Shown: positions 18,284 to 31,578, counted from the stretch's first letter. The stretch is DNA of 64,000 nt from Bradyrhizobium lupini (GCF_040939785.1 NZ_CP162553.1:2294001-2358000), one strand, 5' to 3'. Notes: generated by a model not told the origin, from the sequence alone. Numbers and translations: made by a program.

Positions 18284-18793
18284 TCACGTCATGCTGTCGA
18301 CACCGCCTTGACGCTTCACCAGGAGTTCGTCCGCTTCCGCGGTTGTTGGCTCACGCCATTGCAGGCTGCCCGCGGCACAGATGATCTTTTGGTCGAGCCG
18401 CATCAGCGCTTGGCGAAGGATGTCGGCGATGTCGGAGCGCAGGGTGCTGGACTGCTGTTGATAGGTGAACTCGGTCGTATCATGGAGCACTAGAACCGGA
18501 CCGCCGGCGGCAATCATGCGCTCAACCACCGATTGAAAGTGGCCCGCCAGAATGTCCGCTTCGCTAACCCGGTCATTAGAGAAGAAGCGATAAGCTGCCT
18601 TGGTATTCGCCCAATTGGCAGACGAGCGGAATAGTTTGTCCGATGGCGCTTCCAATCTGCGTGAGCAGCGGAATCTGTCGCCGAGCCGCGCGTCCCTAAA
18701 CTGGCATCCACTAGTCTCTCGATCAATCCAACATTCACCGCCTAAGAAACGCAAACGGCCTTTTGCCGATCGATCCCTCAATGTGAGCCCCAT
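18284..18793 (-). pseudogene. IS4-family transposase N-terminal remnant
   Basis: WIDRETSGCQFRDARLGDRF, then (after a shifted stretch) NWANTKAAYRFFSNDRVSEADIL and GGPVLVLHDTTEFTYQ match the Tn5/IS4-type transposase N-terminal domain and the first catalytic Asp region (DTTE). The catalytic core after TYQ is missing. The remaining ORF (RSDIADILRQALMRLDQK) does not match IS4 and is unassigned. Confidence 0.75.
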
Positions 18794-19005
18794 AGAGCAC
18801 CCCCTCGCGCATCAGGTGCTCAGCAAGGAATCACAAGTGATTTTTCAAGATTTTGCTGATCAGCGGATCAGCTCAAGCGGAGAAAGTTATGGGTAATTGA
18901 AAGCCGGTCAACCGCGCCAGTCGCGGCGCTCCGCGCCATGCCTGGCGCACCAAAATAGGCCCGGCCCATAGGCCAAGGCCCTCGATCCACCTTTTGAACG
19001 ATAGA

Positions 19006-19753
19006 TCAACATTTGAGAAGAATCGGGCCGCCAAACTTATAGTTGAGCCGTGCAGTCATAAGATCGAGATCCTGGCGGATGCGGTCAACCCCACCAGCGG
19101 GCTCGGTGAAGCCGACCATGGTTGGCCGCATGAACAGGTGTGCGTACTCGAATCCAATCGACCAATTCGGTGCGAAGCCATACTCGAAACCGGCTGCCAA
19201 CGCGCCGCCCCAAAGAACGTGCTTGCTTTCTCCACCTAACTCGCCCGTCGTCCAGATGACCCGAAACGTATTGCTCGTCACCGCGGCGCCGCCTTTGGCG
19301 TAAAGCAGTACGTTGTCGAAGGCATAACCGATCTGCCCCGTTACCAGGCCGAACGCATCAATCTTGGTCTGGTTGATATCCAAAAAAGCCGCGCTGGGAT
19401 TCCAACCAGTCAAATGAGCCCAGTTCCCCTGGCCTTCAACACCAAGCACGATCGGGGCCCGTCTGCCATCGATAGCCGATCTGCCCGCCCACGCTTCCGC
19501 CGGTGGCATCATGGCAGCCCTCAGGCTTGCCACCATCGGAATCCCAGCAATTCGAGCTCGAACCAAAGCCGCCGTTCATACCGACGTTGTAGCCGCTCCA
19601 GTCGTAGATTGCAGCCGCGACGGGCCGCGGGGCATTGGTGTAGAGAGGCTTGGCCGGCTGCGCAGCCAGATCCGCGCCGAATGCGGGCACCCATGCGCCG
19701 AGCCCCACAATGCTCACAGTCGCAAGCAACAAGTTCTTCGTTTCTACTCTCAT
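19006..19753 (-). pseudogene. Omp25/Ropb-like outer-membrane beta-barrel protein, one frameshift
   Basis: The start at 19753 gives a signal peptide (KNLLLATVSIVGLGAWVPAFGA) followed by DLAAQPAKPLY and IYDWSGYNVGMNGGFG, typical of the bradyrhizobial small porin/opacity family. One extra C (GGGGCCC, about 19454-19460) breaks the frame after GYRWQTGP. The other frame continues IVLGVEGQGNWAHL, IGYAFDNVLLYAKGGAAV, WSIGFEYAHLF, and ends DLMTARLNYKFG, a proper final strand. Repaired, the protein would be about 248 residues. Either a pseudogene or an assembly error. Confidence 0.8.
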
Positions 19754-20384
19754 CTCTTCAGTGCCCCGAGCTTCATGCGTCTTAACAACGTGCGCGCGAA
19801 TTGCTGTAACTGCATCGCAACCTTTGCGCCGAAAGAAATGCGTGAACCGAACGCTGCGTCAGGTTGCGGTGCAGATCATCTCCAACAGCGTCGCAATGCA
19901 CCTTCGCGCGCGAGCATAGATTGCGGCCGCTGATTTCAGCGGAGTAAGCGCTCGCAACTCAGATCGTCGCAAGCCACACCGCAAGCGAGAAGAGTGAAGC
20001 GGTTTGCAAAACTCTTGCTCTTGTCCCGTGCCGCCACTAAAGACCCCGTTACGACCATGCTCGTGTTGCACCCACCGGCCCGAGAGATCAGATGAAGTCT
20101 ATTCGATTGAATCAATGTCCTGCAGATGCTGACCCGTTCGTCGCAGATGCCGCTGTGTCACGCGGTCGACAGAGCATGCGAAACACAACCTCCGCCCTCG
20201 GCGGATGAAGGATGCGGCCCGAAGGATTTTGCTTATTGGTTGAACGAGCCGTTCTCCACCCGAGGCTTTCTACCACACCGCCAATGCCCAGATCGCCGAT
20301 AACGCTTGCCGACCGGTGGTGGCCAACGGCCGCGGCGAGTTCATCTTCTGAGCTGAAGTTCTAAGTCGATAAAGGACAGCGAGC
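19754..20384. other. Intergenic between omp and sbmA (631 bp)
   Basis: No supported ORF. It must hold the divergent promoters for the outer-membrane protein gene (minus) and the sbmA/bacA gene (plus). I could not identify either with confidence. Confidence 0.3.
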
Positions 20385-21599
20385 ATGTTCGTTTCATTCT
20401 TCCCTCGACCAAAGTTGTTCTTTGCCTCCTCAATTCTTTGGACGGCGTTGGCGATGGCGTTTTGGTATGTATTTGCCGGCAATCTCTTTCAAGCCCCGGA
20501 GAAGCCGGTCGGGCTTGCGACGTTCTGGTCGGCCACGGCGCTGTGGTTTGATCTCTATTTTGCGCTGACCGTTACGGTGTTCGCGGCTGCATGGATGTTG
20601 TTTGCCCCCCATCCCTGGGCGACGTGGTCCATTCTTGGTTCGGCGCTGATCCTGTTCACCTCTTACTTTCAGGTCCAGGTCTCGGTCGCGATCAACAGCT
20701 GGTATGGACCGTTCTACGACCTGGTCCAGGCTGCGCTTTCGAAATCGGCGCCGGTCACGGTTGAGCAGTTCTACAACGAATTGTCGACCTTTGCCGGTAT
20801 CGCGCTCGTGGCCGTCGTGGTCGGCGTGATGACGCGATTCTTCGTCAGCCACTACATCTTCCGCTGGCGCACAGCGATGAACGAGTTTTATGTCGCCAAC
20901 TGGCCACGGCTGCGCACGATCGAAGGCGCCTCCCAGCGCATCCAGGAAGACACCATGCGCTTCGCCAGCACCATGGAAGGTCTAGGCGTCAATCTCATCA
21001 GCGCGGTGCTGACACTGTTGGCGTTCCTGCCGGTTCTGGTGAGGCTGTCCAGCAACGTCACGGAGCTGCCTCTGTTCGGCTCGATTGCCTATCCGCTGGT
21101 GTTCGCCGCGGTGATCTGGTCGATCCTGGGCACCGGCGTTCTCGCGCTTATCGGCATCCGCCTGCCCGGAATTGAATTTTTCAACCAGCGGGTCGAAGCG
21201 GCCTATCGCAAGGAGCTCGTGCTCGGCGAGGATGATACGGCGCGTGCCAATGCGCCGACATTGAGCGTGCTGTTTAGCGACATTCGCAGGAATTACTTCC
21301 GGCTCTATCTGAACTTCATGTACTTCAATATCGGCCGGATCGTCTATCTGCAGACTGACGTCATCTTTCCTTATCTGCTGCTTGCGCCCACAATCATCGC
21401 GGGCAGGATCACCCTCGGCGCGATGAACCAGATCCTCAACGCGTTCACGCAAGTACGAACCTCGTTTCAGTATCTCGTCAACTCCTGGAGCACGATCGTC
21501 GAACTGATCTCGATCTATCAGCGGCTGCGGAGCTTTGAGGCAAAGATCCACGGTGGGCCACTGCCGTCGATCGAGACACAAAAGGAGCCAGCCTCATGA
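20385..21599 (+). CDS. SbmA/BacA-family peptide transporter
   Basis: 404 residues, the family length. It aligns by eye along its whole length with Sbm[10 protein letters not shown] start, [91 protein letters not shown] and [25 protein letters not shown]. It is an inner-membrane protein with about seven or eight membrane segments that imports peptides, driven by the proton gradient. BacA/BclA proteins protect rhizobia from legume antimicrobial NCR peptides. The start ATG (20385) lies 4 bp after AGCGAGC, a weak ribosome binding site. A role in symbiosis is inferred from family knowledge. Confidence 0.93.
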   Translation: MFVSFFPRPKLFFASSILWTALAMAFWYVFAGNLFQAPEKPVGLATFWSATALWFDLYFALTVTVFAAAWMLFAPHPWATWSILGSALILFTSYFQVQVSVAINSWYGPFYDLVQAALSKSAPVTVEQFYNELSTFAGIALVAVVVGVMTRFFVSHYIFRWRTAMNEFYVANWPRLRTIEGASQRIQEDTMRFASTMEGLGVNLISAVLTLLAFLPVLVRLSSNVTELPLFGSIAYPLVFAAVIWSILGTGVLALIGIRLPGIEFFNQRVEAAYRKELVLGEDDTARANAPTLSVLFSDIRRNYFRLYLNFMYFNIGRIVYLQTDVIFPYLLLAPTIIAGRITLGAMNQILNAFTQVRTSFQYLVNSWSTIVELISIYQRLRSFEAKIHGGPLPSIETQKEPAS

Positions 21600-21965
21600 T
21601 TGGCGTAGCTGCAGGAGTTGACGAAACCCGGCCCTTGAGCCGCTTGCCGCACACCCGATCCGACGCCCCCACACTGCGGTCATCGCGTCCTTGATCGTAG
21701 CCCCATATCCTCGCTTGTGCTCTCGCGGTGCCTCGACCGGCCTCGGTCCAACTGTTGCGCGTGCCCGAATTGCACGCACCGCATACTTGCGATGCCAGCC
21801 GGTCGTCGCGCATATCGCATCGAGATGCGCCTCTTTTCCGCCCGGGTGGCCGACCGGCAACGATCCCTTTCGGCCGACACCACCTGCCGCCGCGCGCCCA
21901 TGCTGATCTTTCCCGCCATAGACGCCACCGGACCAATTCGATGGCAGCCACCCAATCACCGGCGA
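21600..21965 (-). pseudogene. Integrase-core transposase N-terminal remnant
   Basis: LDAICATTGWHRKYAVRAIRAR, then KRGYGATIKDAMTAVW, then (after a shift) ASDRVCGKRLK resembles the helix-turn-helix region of a rhizobial transposase with an integrase core (TGWHRKHAVRAL ... CGKRLKxLIP). The catalytic part is absent: the fragment ends next to the sbmA stop. Exact IS family not assigned. Confidence 0.55.
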
Positions 21966-22066
21966 GAAGTTGTCCAGTAACAATCCGGATGAGGCAATGT
22001 GCCTCAGTTCGGCGTCTCCAAGGACGCTTCGGGAGCCGCAGCATGCGAAGCGTCTCCGAATTCCGT

Positions 22067-22654
22067 TCACCGCGTCTTTCGCAACATCGGCGTAAGTGGC
22101 GGTGAGCAACCGTGCTGTATCTCTCCAATAATCTTGAACCCGTGGCGTTGGTAAAAGGGAATGTTTTCAGGATTCGAACTTTCGAGGTAGGCAGCGAGGC
22201 CCTGCTCATCACAGCGTTGAAGAGCGTACTTCATCAGCAATGTGCCAAGCCCTTGTCCGGCCCAGTTCGGATCGACAGCGATCAGGGGCAAATACCAATG
22301 TGGCTCGGAGGGATGATGTTCAGCCATTCCCTGGCGCAGGTGTGCCATATGTTCGCTGATTTCAGGGCGCAGGGACAGCGCCATGATTGCGTCCAGCGCA
22401 TCCTCATCCTGCTGCACGCCCGGAGGCAGCCACAGGGCCGCTGCGCGAGTCTCTCCCGTGACGTATGCTGTGCCATGCTCGAATGCTCGTCCGCCACAGG
22501 CCTTGATGAGCTGAGTCATGCTGCCAAGATATTGCCCAGGGTCCGGCCAACTCCAACGCATCAAAGGATCGGCGGCAAAGCCGAGGACAATCGTCCAGAC
22601 GATTCTTGCCCGAATACTTGCGTTCGCCGAGGTGACGCCCGGCTCTCTTGTCAT
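22067..22654 (-). CDS. GNAT-family N-acetyltransferase
   Basis: 195 residues from the ATG at 22654. Motif A, which binds acetyl-CoA, is LIAVDPNWAGQGLGTLLMKYAL (Q-x-x-G-x-G), followed by AYLESSNPENIPFYQRHGFKIIGEI, the usual motif B. The upstream sequence (AADPLMRWSWPDPGQYLGSM, ALWLPPGVQQDEDAL) resembles the subgroup annotated as detoxifying or aminoglycoside-like acetyltransferases. The substrate cannot be inferred. It is a single-gene unit between remnants. The frame is intact. Confidence 0.85.
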   Translation of the reverse strand: MTREPGVTSANASIRARIVWTIVLGFAADPLMRWSWPDPGQYLGSMTQLIKACGGRAFEHGTAYVTGETRAAALWLPPGVQQDEDALDAIMALSLRPEISEHMAHLRQGMAEHHPSEPHWYLPLIAVDPNWAGQGLGTLLMKYALQRCDEQGLAAYLESSNPENIPFYQRHGFKIIGEIQHGCSPPLTPMLRKTR

Positions 22655-22741
22655 GATGCACCGCTTTTCGATCGCAGAGTTGAAGGTTGGAGCACAGGAC
22701 CGATACCTGGGACGTGAGCGGAATGGATGTGCCCCGAACAT

Positions 22742-23072
22742 TCATCCCCTTTAGTTTCCGCCTCCGGCTCTCATCCCGCCTCAGAAGGCCGCCTTCGACG
22801 GCGGCTTCGGCGAAGGTTCCTCGCTGGGAGCCCCTGACCCTTGGACCTGCCGAGGACTTGTGCTTTTCGCCATGAGAGCGTCATCTGGATCCTGCCCTTT
22901 CCGAAAGGAAGGCCTCATTTTATCGGCGTCGACAAGCCTGGCAGCCTTCCGAAGGAAGCGAGAAGGACGATTTGTGTTACAAGGTGATCTTGTTTCGCCA
23001 AACGTTGCGAGTTGCATTCGCTCGGCGAGTCTAAGCACCGCAGTCTAATTTGGAACCTGCCAACCCAGGTAG
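22742..23072. other. No recognisable gene (331 bp)
   Basis: An ORF on the minus strand (22781-23038) has no motif. Nothing else supported. Confidence 0.3.
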
Positions 23073-23369
23073 GTGCTTGGGATTGTCTGCCCGAAGGATT
23101 GCCAACGACTTCCCCTTCAGCCTTGCCGCAGCGATCGCACCCGTGACGTCGCCCGCGCGGTTGCCGCCTCCGTCGCCGGCGTCATCTGGGTCAACGATCA
23201 TCACCGGCTCGACCCCGCCTCGCCCTGGGGCGGCCTCGCCGCCACCGGCCGCGAATGTGGCACCCAGACCTTCGACGACCACCTCAAGACCAAGAGCGTG
23301 ATGATCGCCACGCACGAGCAGCCGTTCGACTGGTATCGCGACACGGCCAACCAGAAGCGGCTGAACTAA
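23073..23369 (+). pseudogene. Aldehyde dehydrogenase C-terminal remnant
   Basis: Two frames together read ANDFPFSLAAAI, DVARAVAASVAGVIWVND and HHRLDPASPWGGLAATGREC, ending FDDHLKTKSVMI. This is the C-terminal end of a betaine/phenylacetaldehyde-type dehydrogenase (GTVWVNDxHxxxPxxPWGGxxxSGxGRE). The catalytic domain is absent. The reading frame continues through a short non-family tail to a stop. Confidence 0.7.
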
Positions 23370-23426
23370 CAGAACGACAAGCGGCAGACGTTCGAAGAAG
23401 GCGGGCCGCATCAATGGAGAGCGTCA

Positions 23427-23765
23427 ATGTCGAGATCCGTGAACACAGGCATTCGTCTTGATCGACTGCCGGTCGGGCCATTCCATCGCCGCATCATACT
23501 GCTGATCGGCATAGGAACGTTTTTCGACGGTTTCGACATCTACACTATCGGTACCGTGCTGAGCGTGATACTCAAGACCAGATTTTCGAGCCTCCCCCAG
23601 AATGTGGTGTTCATCTCCGCGACCTTCGTCGGCATGATGCTAGGATCGTTCGGTACCGGGTTTCTCGGTGACCGCTATGGACGACGCTTCACACGCGGGA
23701 TCTTGCCCAGCCGCCAGGCGCAGAGCTCGATCTGCGTCAAGTCCAACTCGGAAAATGCGCAGTGA
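23427..23765 (+). pseudogene. MFS transporter N-terminal fragment
   Basis: Good start (MSRSVNTGIRLDRLPVGPFH) and first membrane segment with GTFFDGFDIYTIG, then segment 2 with VGMMLGSFGTGFLGDRYGRR, the conserved MFS loop 2-3 motif. The homology stops after RRF (about 23690). The last 25 codons are unrelated. FFDGFDxY is typical of the aromatic acid:H+ symporter group. This truncation marks the left edge of the gibberellin region. Confidence 0.75.
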
Positions 23766-23951
23766 TCGAAAGTGATATACTCTCAGGCGGCGGCGACCTT
23801 GGCCGACGCCGTTCGGCGATCCAGCACGACGTCCAGTTAGTCGTCCTTGCACCGGCTCAGGGCGGTGTCGCTCATGCTCGCTGCATCGGGCGACGGCGTT
23901 GCGTCGGATCGGACCGACGGCAGCGCGCGCACGCCGCCGCGTCCCGCGCGT

Positions 23952-26401
<2,450 letters not shown>

Positions 26402-26701
26402 GCGAGAGGTTCCTTCTGCAGACGGTTGACGAGAACCAGGATCGGGCAGACGCCGCGCACGTTGCCGCAGGTCCGTCGCGGCCCGGCCGATGGGCAGCGC
26501 CGGACGGCCGCACTGCTCTGGCGCGGCGACTTGCCACCGACGCTGGCGCCGGTCCGCCGCATAGGCTTGGCCGCAGCGCGCCGCGGCCGTGCAGGGCAAC
26601 CGCTGTGATCGGCGCCGCGGACTCGGACACGGTGCAGCATGCACCGCTACCGCCGGCCGATCGCAGCGGGACAGGGGCGACTCCATGCGCAACGGGCGCG
26701 C
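26402..26701. other. 300-bp gap inside the gibberellin operon
   Basis: No recognisable product in any frame. It is unusual in an operon whose other junctions are short or overlapping, apart from about 97 bp at each of two junctions. It may be a scar of a lost gene or carry a post-transcriptional signal. Confidence 0.4.
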
Positions 26702-27709
26702 TCATGCGCATGGCGCGTGCTTGAACAGGTGCGCGTTGGCCCGCTGCAGCATCTGCCCCAACCGTTCCGCACGCGGCCCCAGCGGGACGATGGCCTCTCC
26801 GGCGTCGCGCAATAGATCGAGCGCGAACTGGCGCGCAGGCTCCAGCCCCATGATCGACGCGCAGGTCGGCTTCTGCGCCGCCGCGTCCTTCCCGGGGGTC
26901 TTGCCGAGCGTCGCGGTATCCGCTGTCGCATCGAGAATGTCATCGACCACCTGCAACGCCAGGCCGAAACAGGCGCTGTAGCGATCGAGCGCACAGTACA
27001 GCGCAGCGTGCGCGGCATCCTCCGCGATGGCGCATAGCGCGCCCATGCGAACGGACGCGCGCACTAGCGCTCCGCTCTTCATCCGGTGCATCGCGACGAT
27101 CCTGTCCAGCTCGACGTGCTTTCCAACCAGCGACAGATCGATGGCCTGCCCGCCTGCGGCACCCTCGGCGGACACCGCCCGCGCCAGTTCGCGCACGAGC
27201 GCGATAGGATTGTCGCCCGGCGCATCCAGGCTCGCCAGGGCCAGGAAGGCGTGCGCCTGCAGCGCGTCGCCGACCAGGATCGCGGTGGCTTCGCCGAACT
27301 TGACGTGCACGGTCGGAAGGCCGCGGCGAAGCACGTCATTGTCCATCGCGGGCAGGTCGTCGTGGACCAGGGTACAGGCGTGCATCATCTCGATGGCGGC
27401 CCCGACGTCGTCGAGCATGTGCGCCGGCGTGTCGGCCAGTGCGCCGGCGGCCAGACAGAGCAAGGCGCGGGTGCGCTTCCCGCCATGCAAGGTGGCGTAG
27501 CGCATCGCTGCCATCAGCTCCGTGTCACCGTTGTCTTCGGCGCAGAGAAGGCGCGCGAGCGCTTGTTCGACCCGCTTTGCGCCGTCGTGCATCCAGATCT
27601 CCGGCAGCAGCCTGCCGGAAGCGCCGCGCGTCTGCGCGCCCAATCCGCCGAGCGCGGAAACGCCAGTTCGGTCGTCGTGTAGCGTGGAACCGATCTGCAT
27701 GCTGTTCAT
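26702..27709 (-). CDS. Geranylgeranyl diphosphate synthase (GGPS)
   Basis: Trans-isoprenyl diphosphate synthase supplying C20 substrate to CPS. The first Asp-rich motif is HDDLPAMDND (residues 116-125) and the second is VVDDILD (254-260). GGKRTRALL (76-84) binds the diphosphate. Length is 335 residues. Two inserted residues in the first motif (DDxxxxD) are typical of bacterial type II enzymes. The first 40 residues are variable and the start could be internal, but the ATG at 27709 is well placed 97 bp after CYP117. The frame is intact. Confidence 0.93.
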   Translation of the reverse strand: MNSMQIGSTLHDDRTGVSALGGLGAQTRGASGRLLPEIWMHDGAKRVEQALARLLCAEDNGDTELMAAMRYATLHGGKRTRALLCLAAGALADTPAHMLDDVGAAIEMMHACTLVHDDLPAMDNDVLRRGLPTVHVKFGEATAILVGDALQAHAFLALASLDAPGDNPIALVRELARAVSAEGAAGGQAIDLSLVGKHVELDRIVAMHRMKSGALVRASVRMGALCAIAEDAAHAALYCALDRYSACFGLALQVVDDILDATADTATLGKTPGKDAAAQKPTCASIMGLEPARQFALDLLRDAGEAIVPLGPRAERLGQMLQRANAHLFKHAPCA

Positions 27710-27806
27710 GTCCTTGTACCTGACAGGAGACGGCCACGGCGAGCGGCGGGCCGCCGCGGTGTTGCCGGCGTCGCTGCCTCGCCATACGGGCGCAAGCGAT
27801 GCCAGC

Positions 27807-29142
27807 TCATGAGAATCCGATGCGGATCTTCATGGACGGATGTGCGGTCGGGTAATAGCGCCGGCCTTTTTCGGCGCTGCTCAACAACCGCGGCCGCACC
27901 TCGGCCTTGTGCATGGTCAGCGCCAAGGCGATGCAGAACTGCACCAGTTCGAGCCATACCAGGTGGTAGCCGATGCAGACGTGTGGGCCGGTACCGAACT
28001 GCAGCATGTCCACCGGCCGGATCGGCTCCGTGCGTTGCAGCCACCGCGCCAGGCGGAACTGATCAGGCGTCTCGTGCAGCAGCGCCGAGGTCGAGAAATG
28101 CAGCAGCGGGATGCACAGATGGGTGCCCGCGGGAATGCGCCGTTGGCCGAGTTGCAGTTCCTGCAGCGCCCGCCGCGGCAGGAGCGTGGTCGTCGGATGC
28201 ACGCGTAGCGTCTCGCGGAACAGGGCCTCGGCGACTGGACACTGCGCCAGGTCCGCGTGCCGGGTCGGCACCGCGCCCACGCGTTGCGCCTCCTCGACCA
28301 GGGCGTCCCACAGCACAGGCTGCCGCGCCAGCTCGATCACCATCCAGGCCATCGTCGAGGCGGTGGTGTCGTGACCGGCAAGCAGCAGCAATCGGATATT
28401 GGCGACCAGGACGTCATCGGAGAGCGCATCGTCGCTGCGATCGAAGGCGCTCACCATCTCGTCGATCAACCCGGTGCGCGCGGCATGCGCGCGCGCGTCG
28501 CGGACGAACTGGCGCAACTGCGCGTCGATCCAGTCGCGGGCGGCGCGGCCGCGCCGCAAGGGCAGACCGGGCAGGTCGACCGGGGGCGCGACGATCAACT
28601 GCAGCAGTTGCCGGTACTTGCGATGCCATCCCGGCAAGTCCTGCGCGGGGATACCCATGAGGCTGAAGATGAGCTTGAGCATCAGGTCGCCGGTTTCGCG
28701 CAGGATGGTTACGTCGCCGCGATCACGCCACGCCTGCACCCGCGCCCAGATGACGGGCGCGAACAGGTCGCCGATGCCGGCCTGAGTCAGCCCTTTGGGC
28801 AGGAACGCCGCCTTGATCGCATCGCGCGCCTGCCGGTGCGCGCCGCCGTCCTGGGCGACCAACGTTCCGCCAAGTAATTCGGGCGCGATCTCTTCGATCA
28901 GCGCCGAGGACACGTCCTTGTGCCGGAGCAGTGCGAACGCATCCGGATCCACGCACGTCATCAGGTGTCCGGCAGGGCCGAAATCCAGCCAGAAGTGGCT
29001 GCCCAGCATCCGTTCCGCGCGCCCCAGCAGGCGCGGCAGGTCGCAGACGATGGCGGGAAGATGCCCGACCAGGGGAAAGCGCCGGGCACGACCGGGATGT
29101 CGTACCGCAGCCGGTGCCGACGAGCCAGGGGTTGAGCAGCAT
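27807..29142 (-). pseudogene. CYP117 (ent-kaurene oxidase), two one-base deletions at the N-terminus
   Basis: P450 that oxidises ent-kaurene to ent-kaurenoic acid. The main frame (27807-29009) is intact: I-helix LLLAGHDTTASTMAW, ExxR in EALFRETLR, heme-binding FGTGPHVCIG. The natural start is the ATG at 29142 (LLNPWLVGTG), 5 bases after the SDR stop, but it lies in another frame. Restoring one C in GGCTGCGG (near 29110) and one in TTCCCCTGG (G run 29072-29075, plus strand) gives a continuous N-terminus: GLRYDIPVVPGAFPLVGH, then LPAIVCDLPRLLGRAERM. This fits what I recall of the Bradyrhizobium protein. Without repair only a product starting at 29009, some 45 residues short, is possible. Confidence 0.85.
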
Positions 29143-29147
29143 GTCCC

Positions 29148-30305
29148 TCAGCAGCGCGGCGCCGCAGGCGCTTCGGCGGTGTTGCCGGGAGGCCGCGCGG
29201 CGCGGCTGTTGCCACCGTCGGCGTACGTCGGCACATGCGCCAGCATGCCGCCGTCAATGCACACGACCTGGCCGGTGATGAACGCAGCATCCTCGGAAAG
29301 CAGGAACGCCACCAGCGCGGCCACGTCCTCGGGACGGCCGACGCGCGGCAGGAGCTGGTGCCGGCGCAGATGCCGCTGCATGCGCTCGTCCAGCTTGGCG
29401 AGGAGACGCTCGGTCATGATGAGACCCGGCGCAACCGCGTTGCAGCGGATCTGCGCATGACCGTACTGGGTGGCGAGCGAGGCCGATAGCATGTTCATCG
29501 CCGCCTTCGACGCGGCGTAGGACGTCTGCGCGGTGTCACCGCTGAGCCCCTGGCACGACGACATGTTGACGATGGCGCCGCCGCCGCGGGCGATCATCCG
29601 TGGGATGGCCTGCCGGCAGCAGAGCAGGCTACCGCGCAGATTGATCGCCATGGTCTGATCCCAGACCGCCAGGTCCAGGTCGAGGATCGCTCGGTCGCGC
29701 GGGGTCAGATGCGTGGCGCTCGCGTTGTTCACCAGCAGGTCGACCCCACCGAAGTGCCGCTCCGCCGTCTCGAACAGCGCTGCCACCGCCTGCGCATCGG
29801 CGATGTCCATCGCCAGCGCCAGCGCGTGGCCCGCTTCGGCCGCGATCTGCGCGGTGCAGGCGATGGCCGCCGAGCCGTCAATGTCGGCCACCACCACTCT
29901 GCCGCCCTCGCGCGCGATGGCTAGGGCGCATGCCTTGCCGATGCCGGCGCCGGCGCCGGTCACCACGGCCACCTTGCCTTCAAACCGTCCGATCGTGTCC
30001 TCGTGGATTGCGTTGGTCTTTCGCGGCCTGCCGCTCGGCCTCGCCGGAGAAGGCGCGGGGTCGGCGGTGGCGCGCTCGTCATCGCCAGCGTCGCTTTCGA
30101 TGACCCGAATGGCGGCGACCGGGCACTGGCTGGCCGCGAGCCGCACGGCGGCGTGCAGCACCTGCGGGACCGTCGCCACGCACACTTCGGCCACGCCGTC
30201 CGGTTCGCGCTGGCGAAAGGTGCCCGGCAGCGTCAGCACGCACTGTCCGGTGGTTCCGCACAGATCCTGGTCGACCACGACGCGCATCTCAGCCACCGTG
30301 CTCAT
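29148..30305 (-). CDS. Ferredoxin-short-chain dehydrogenase fusion
   Basis: Residues 1-75 are a [3Fe-4S]-type ferredoxin: [11 protein letters not shown] and [10 protein letters not shown] carry the cluster Cys residues. It supplies electrons to the operon's P450s. A Pro/Arg-rich linker follows. Residues about 120-370 are a short-chain dehydrogenase: [12 protein letters not shown] (NAD(P) binding), LLVNNAS, and the catalytic SYAASKAAM (Tyr-x-x-x-Lys). The SDR takes part in the CYP114-dependent ring contraction to the GA12 level. The start ATG at 30305 overlaps the CYP114 stop by 17 bases. In other bacteria these are separate genes. Fused forms are reported from rhizobia. A 47-codon upstream extension is CYP114 in another frame. 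Confidence 0.92.
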   Translation of the reverse strand: MSTVAEMRVVVDQDLCGTTGQCVLTLPGTFRQREPDGVAEVCVATVPQVLHAAVRLAASQCPVAAIRVIESDAGDDERATADPAPSPARPSGRPRKTNAIHEDTIGRFEGKVAVVTGAGAGIGKACALAIAREGGRVVVADIDGSAAIACTAQIAAEAGHALALAMDIADAQAVAALFETAERHFGGVDLLVNNASATHLTPRDRAILDLDLAVWDQTMAINLRGSLLCCRQAIPRMIARGGGAIVNMSSCQGLSGDTAQTSYAASKAAMNMLSASLATQYGHAQIRCNAVAPGLIMTERLLAKLDERMQRHLRRHQLLPRVGRPEDVAALVAFLLSEDAAFITGQVVCIDGGMLAHVPTYADGGNSRAARPPGNTAEAPAAPRC

Positions 30306-31578
30306 GCAGCCGCACCGGCAGCGCGCGGAATGTCCTAAGGAACGCGGAGGGCTCCCGGGTGGGCTGCTCGGCCAATGCCAGCGTGGGGAAGCGCGCCTGG
30401 ATCCGCGGCAGGCTCTCGGCCAACTGCACCCGGGCCAGTTGCGCACCGAGGCAGAAGTGGATGCCGTGGCCGAAGCTCAGCATGATCTTCCCGTCGGTCG
30501 ACATGCCAGGACCGGTGCCGTAGAACCGCGCGGGATCGAAGCGGTCGGGGTCGGCGAAGGCGTCCGGGTCGCGATTGCCGGCCGCGATCAGCACCCGCAC
30601 GTCCGCGTTCTTCGGGATCACCACGCCGCCTAGTTCGATGTCGCGCTGGGCGATACGCGGAATGGAGCTGAACATGGCGGGCGCGTCGCAGCGCAGGACT
30701 TCTTCGACGAATGCCTTCACCCCCGCGGCGTCTCCCTGCAGCCAGTGCCGCTGTTCGGGATACGCCAGCATCGCCAGGACCGCATGGTCGATGGTCGCGG
30801 CAGTGGTGGCGAAGCCGCCCAGCAGCATGCCCCACAGCATGCTGATCAACTCCGCATCCGACAGCGTGTCGGCATCGTGCTCGTGTGCGCCGACCAGCAT
30901 CGACACTATGTCGTGGCGGGGATCGGTGCGCTTGCGCTCTATGAGGTCGCCGAAGTAGGCCTGCACGCTGGCGCTGGCCGCGTCCGCCGCGGCGAGCTGG
31001 GGATCGCTGGCGTGCGGGCTTAGGCCTTCCAGAATGGCGCCGATGTCGGCGGCGAGCCCGAACATGTCGTCTCGGGGCATGCCGAACAGTTCGGCGAAGA
31101 TTAGCATGGGCAAGGCCAGCGCGAATTCCCGATGCAGGTCCACCGCCTCCCCGCGCTCCAGCGCGGGCGCCATGCCGTCCAGGCGCGCTGCGACGATGCG
31201 CGCGATGCTCGGCCGCAGGTCGTCGATCTGGCGCATGGTGAAATCGCGCGAGATCAGCCGGCGCAGACGCGTATGCGTCGGTGGGTCCTTCATCGCCAGC
31301 GTGGACGCCAGCAGATTGAGCGACAGGCTGGTCGCCGCGCGCGGGAAATAGCGCGCCAGTTCGCCGGGCGCCGGTCCCCGAAACGCATCCCCCGTGGCCT
31401 TGAGCGCCCAGTAGATGTCGGCGTGGCGGCTCAACAGAAAGAGGCCCGACGCCGCGCGATGCACCGGATCGTGCTCGCGCAACCATCGCAGGAACGGATA
31501 CGGGTCGTCGATGCACGCTGGCGAAGCCAGTTCGGCGAAGGCGTCCCGGCATGCTGCTGTGGTTTCTTGCACGTCCAT
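30289..31578 (-). CDS. CYP114 cytochrome P450
   Basis: 429 residues. Heme-binding loop [15 protein letters not shown] (Cys near residue 376), ExxR in [10 protein letters not shown], and an I-helix with [11 protein letters not shown], where the usual AGxDTT acid/Thr pair is modified to FATT. In the characterised operon, CYP114 with the ferredoxin and SDR carries out B-ring contraction of ent-kaurenoic acid to give GA12 aldehyde/GA12. It starts 94 bp downstream of CYP112 and overlaps the ferredoxin-SDR start. The frame is intact. Confidence 0.94.
   Translation of the reverse strand: MDVQETTAACRDAFAELASPACIDDPYPFLRWLREHDPVHRAASGLFLLSRHADIYWALKATGDAFRGPAPGELARYFPRAATSLSLNLLASTLAMKDPPTHTRLRRLISRDFTMRQIDDLRPSIARIVAARLDGMAPALERGEAVDLHREFALALPMLIFAELFGMPRDDMFGLAADIGAILEGLSPHASDPQLAAADAASASVQAYFGDLIERKRTDPRHDIVSMLVGAHEHDADTLSDAELISMLWGMLLGGFATTAATIDHAVLAMLAYPEQRHWLQGDAAGVKAFVEEVLRCDAPAMFSSIPRIAQRDIELGGVVIPKNADVRVLIAAGNRDPDAFADPDRFDPARFYGTGPGMSTDGKIMLSFGHGIHFCLGAQLARVQLAESLPRIQARFPTLALAEQPTREPSAFLRTFRALPVRLHEHGG

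Noticed and set aside
26402..26692. 97-codon N-terminal extension of CPS
   Set aside because: Low-complexity Arg/Pro sequence. The GTG at 26401 gives the known 516-residue length.
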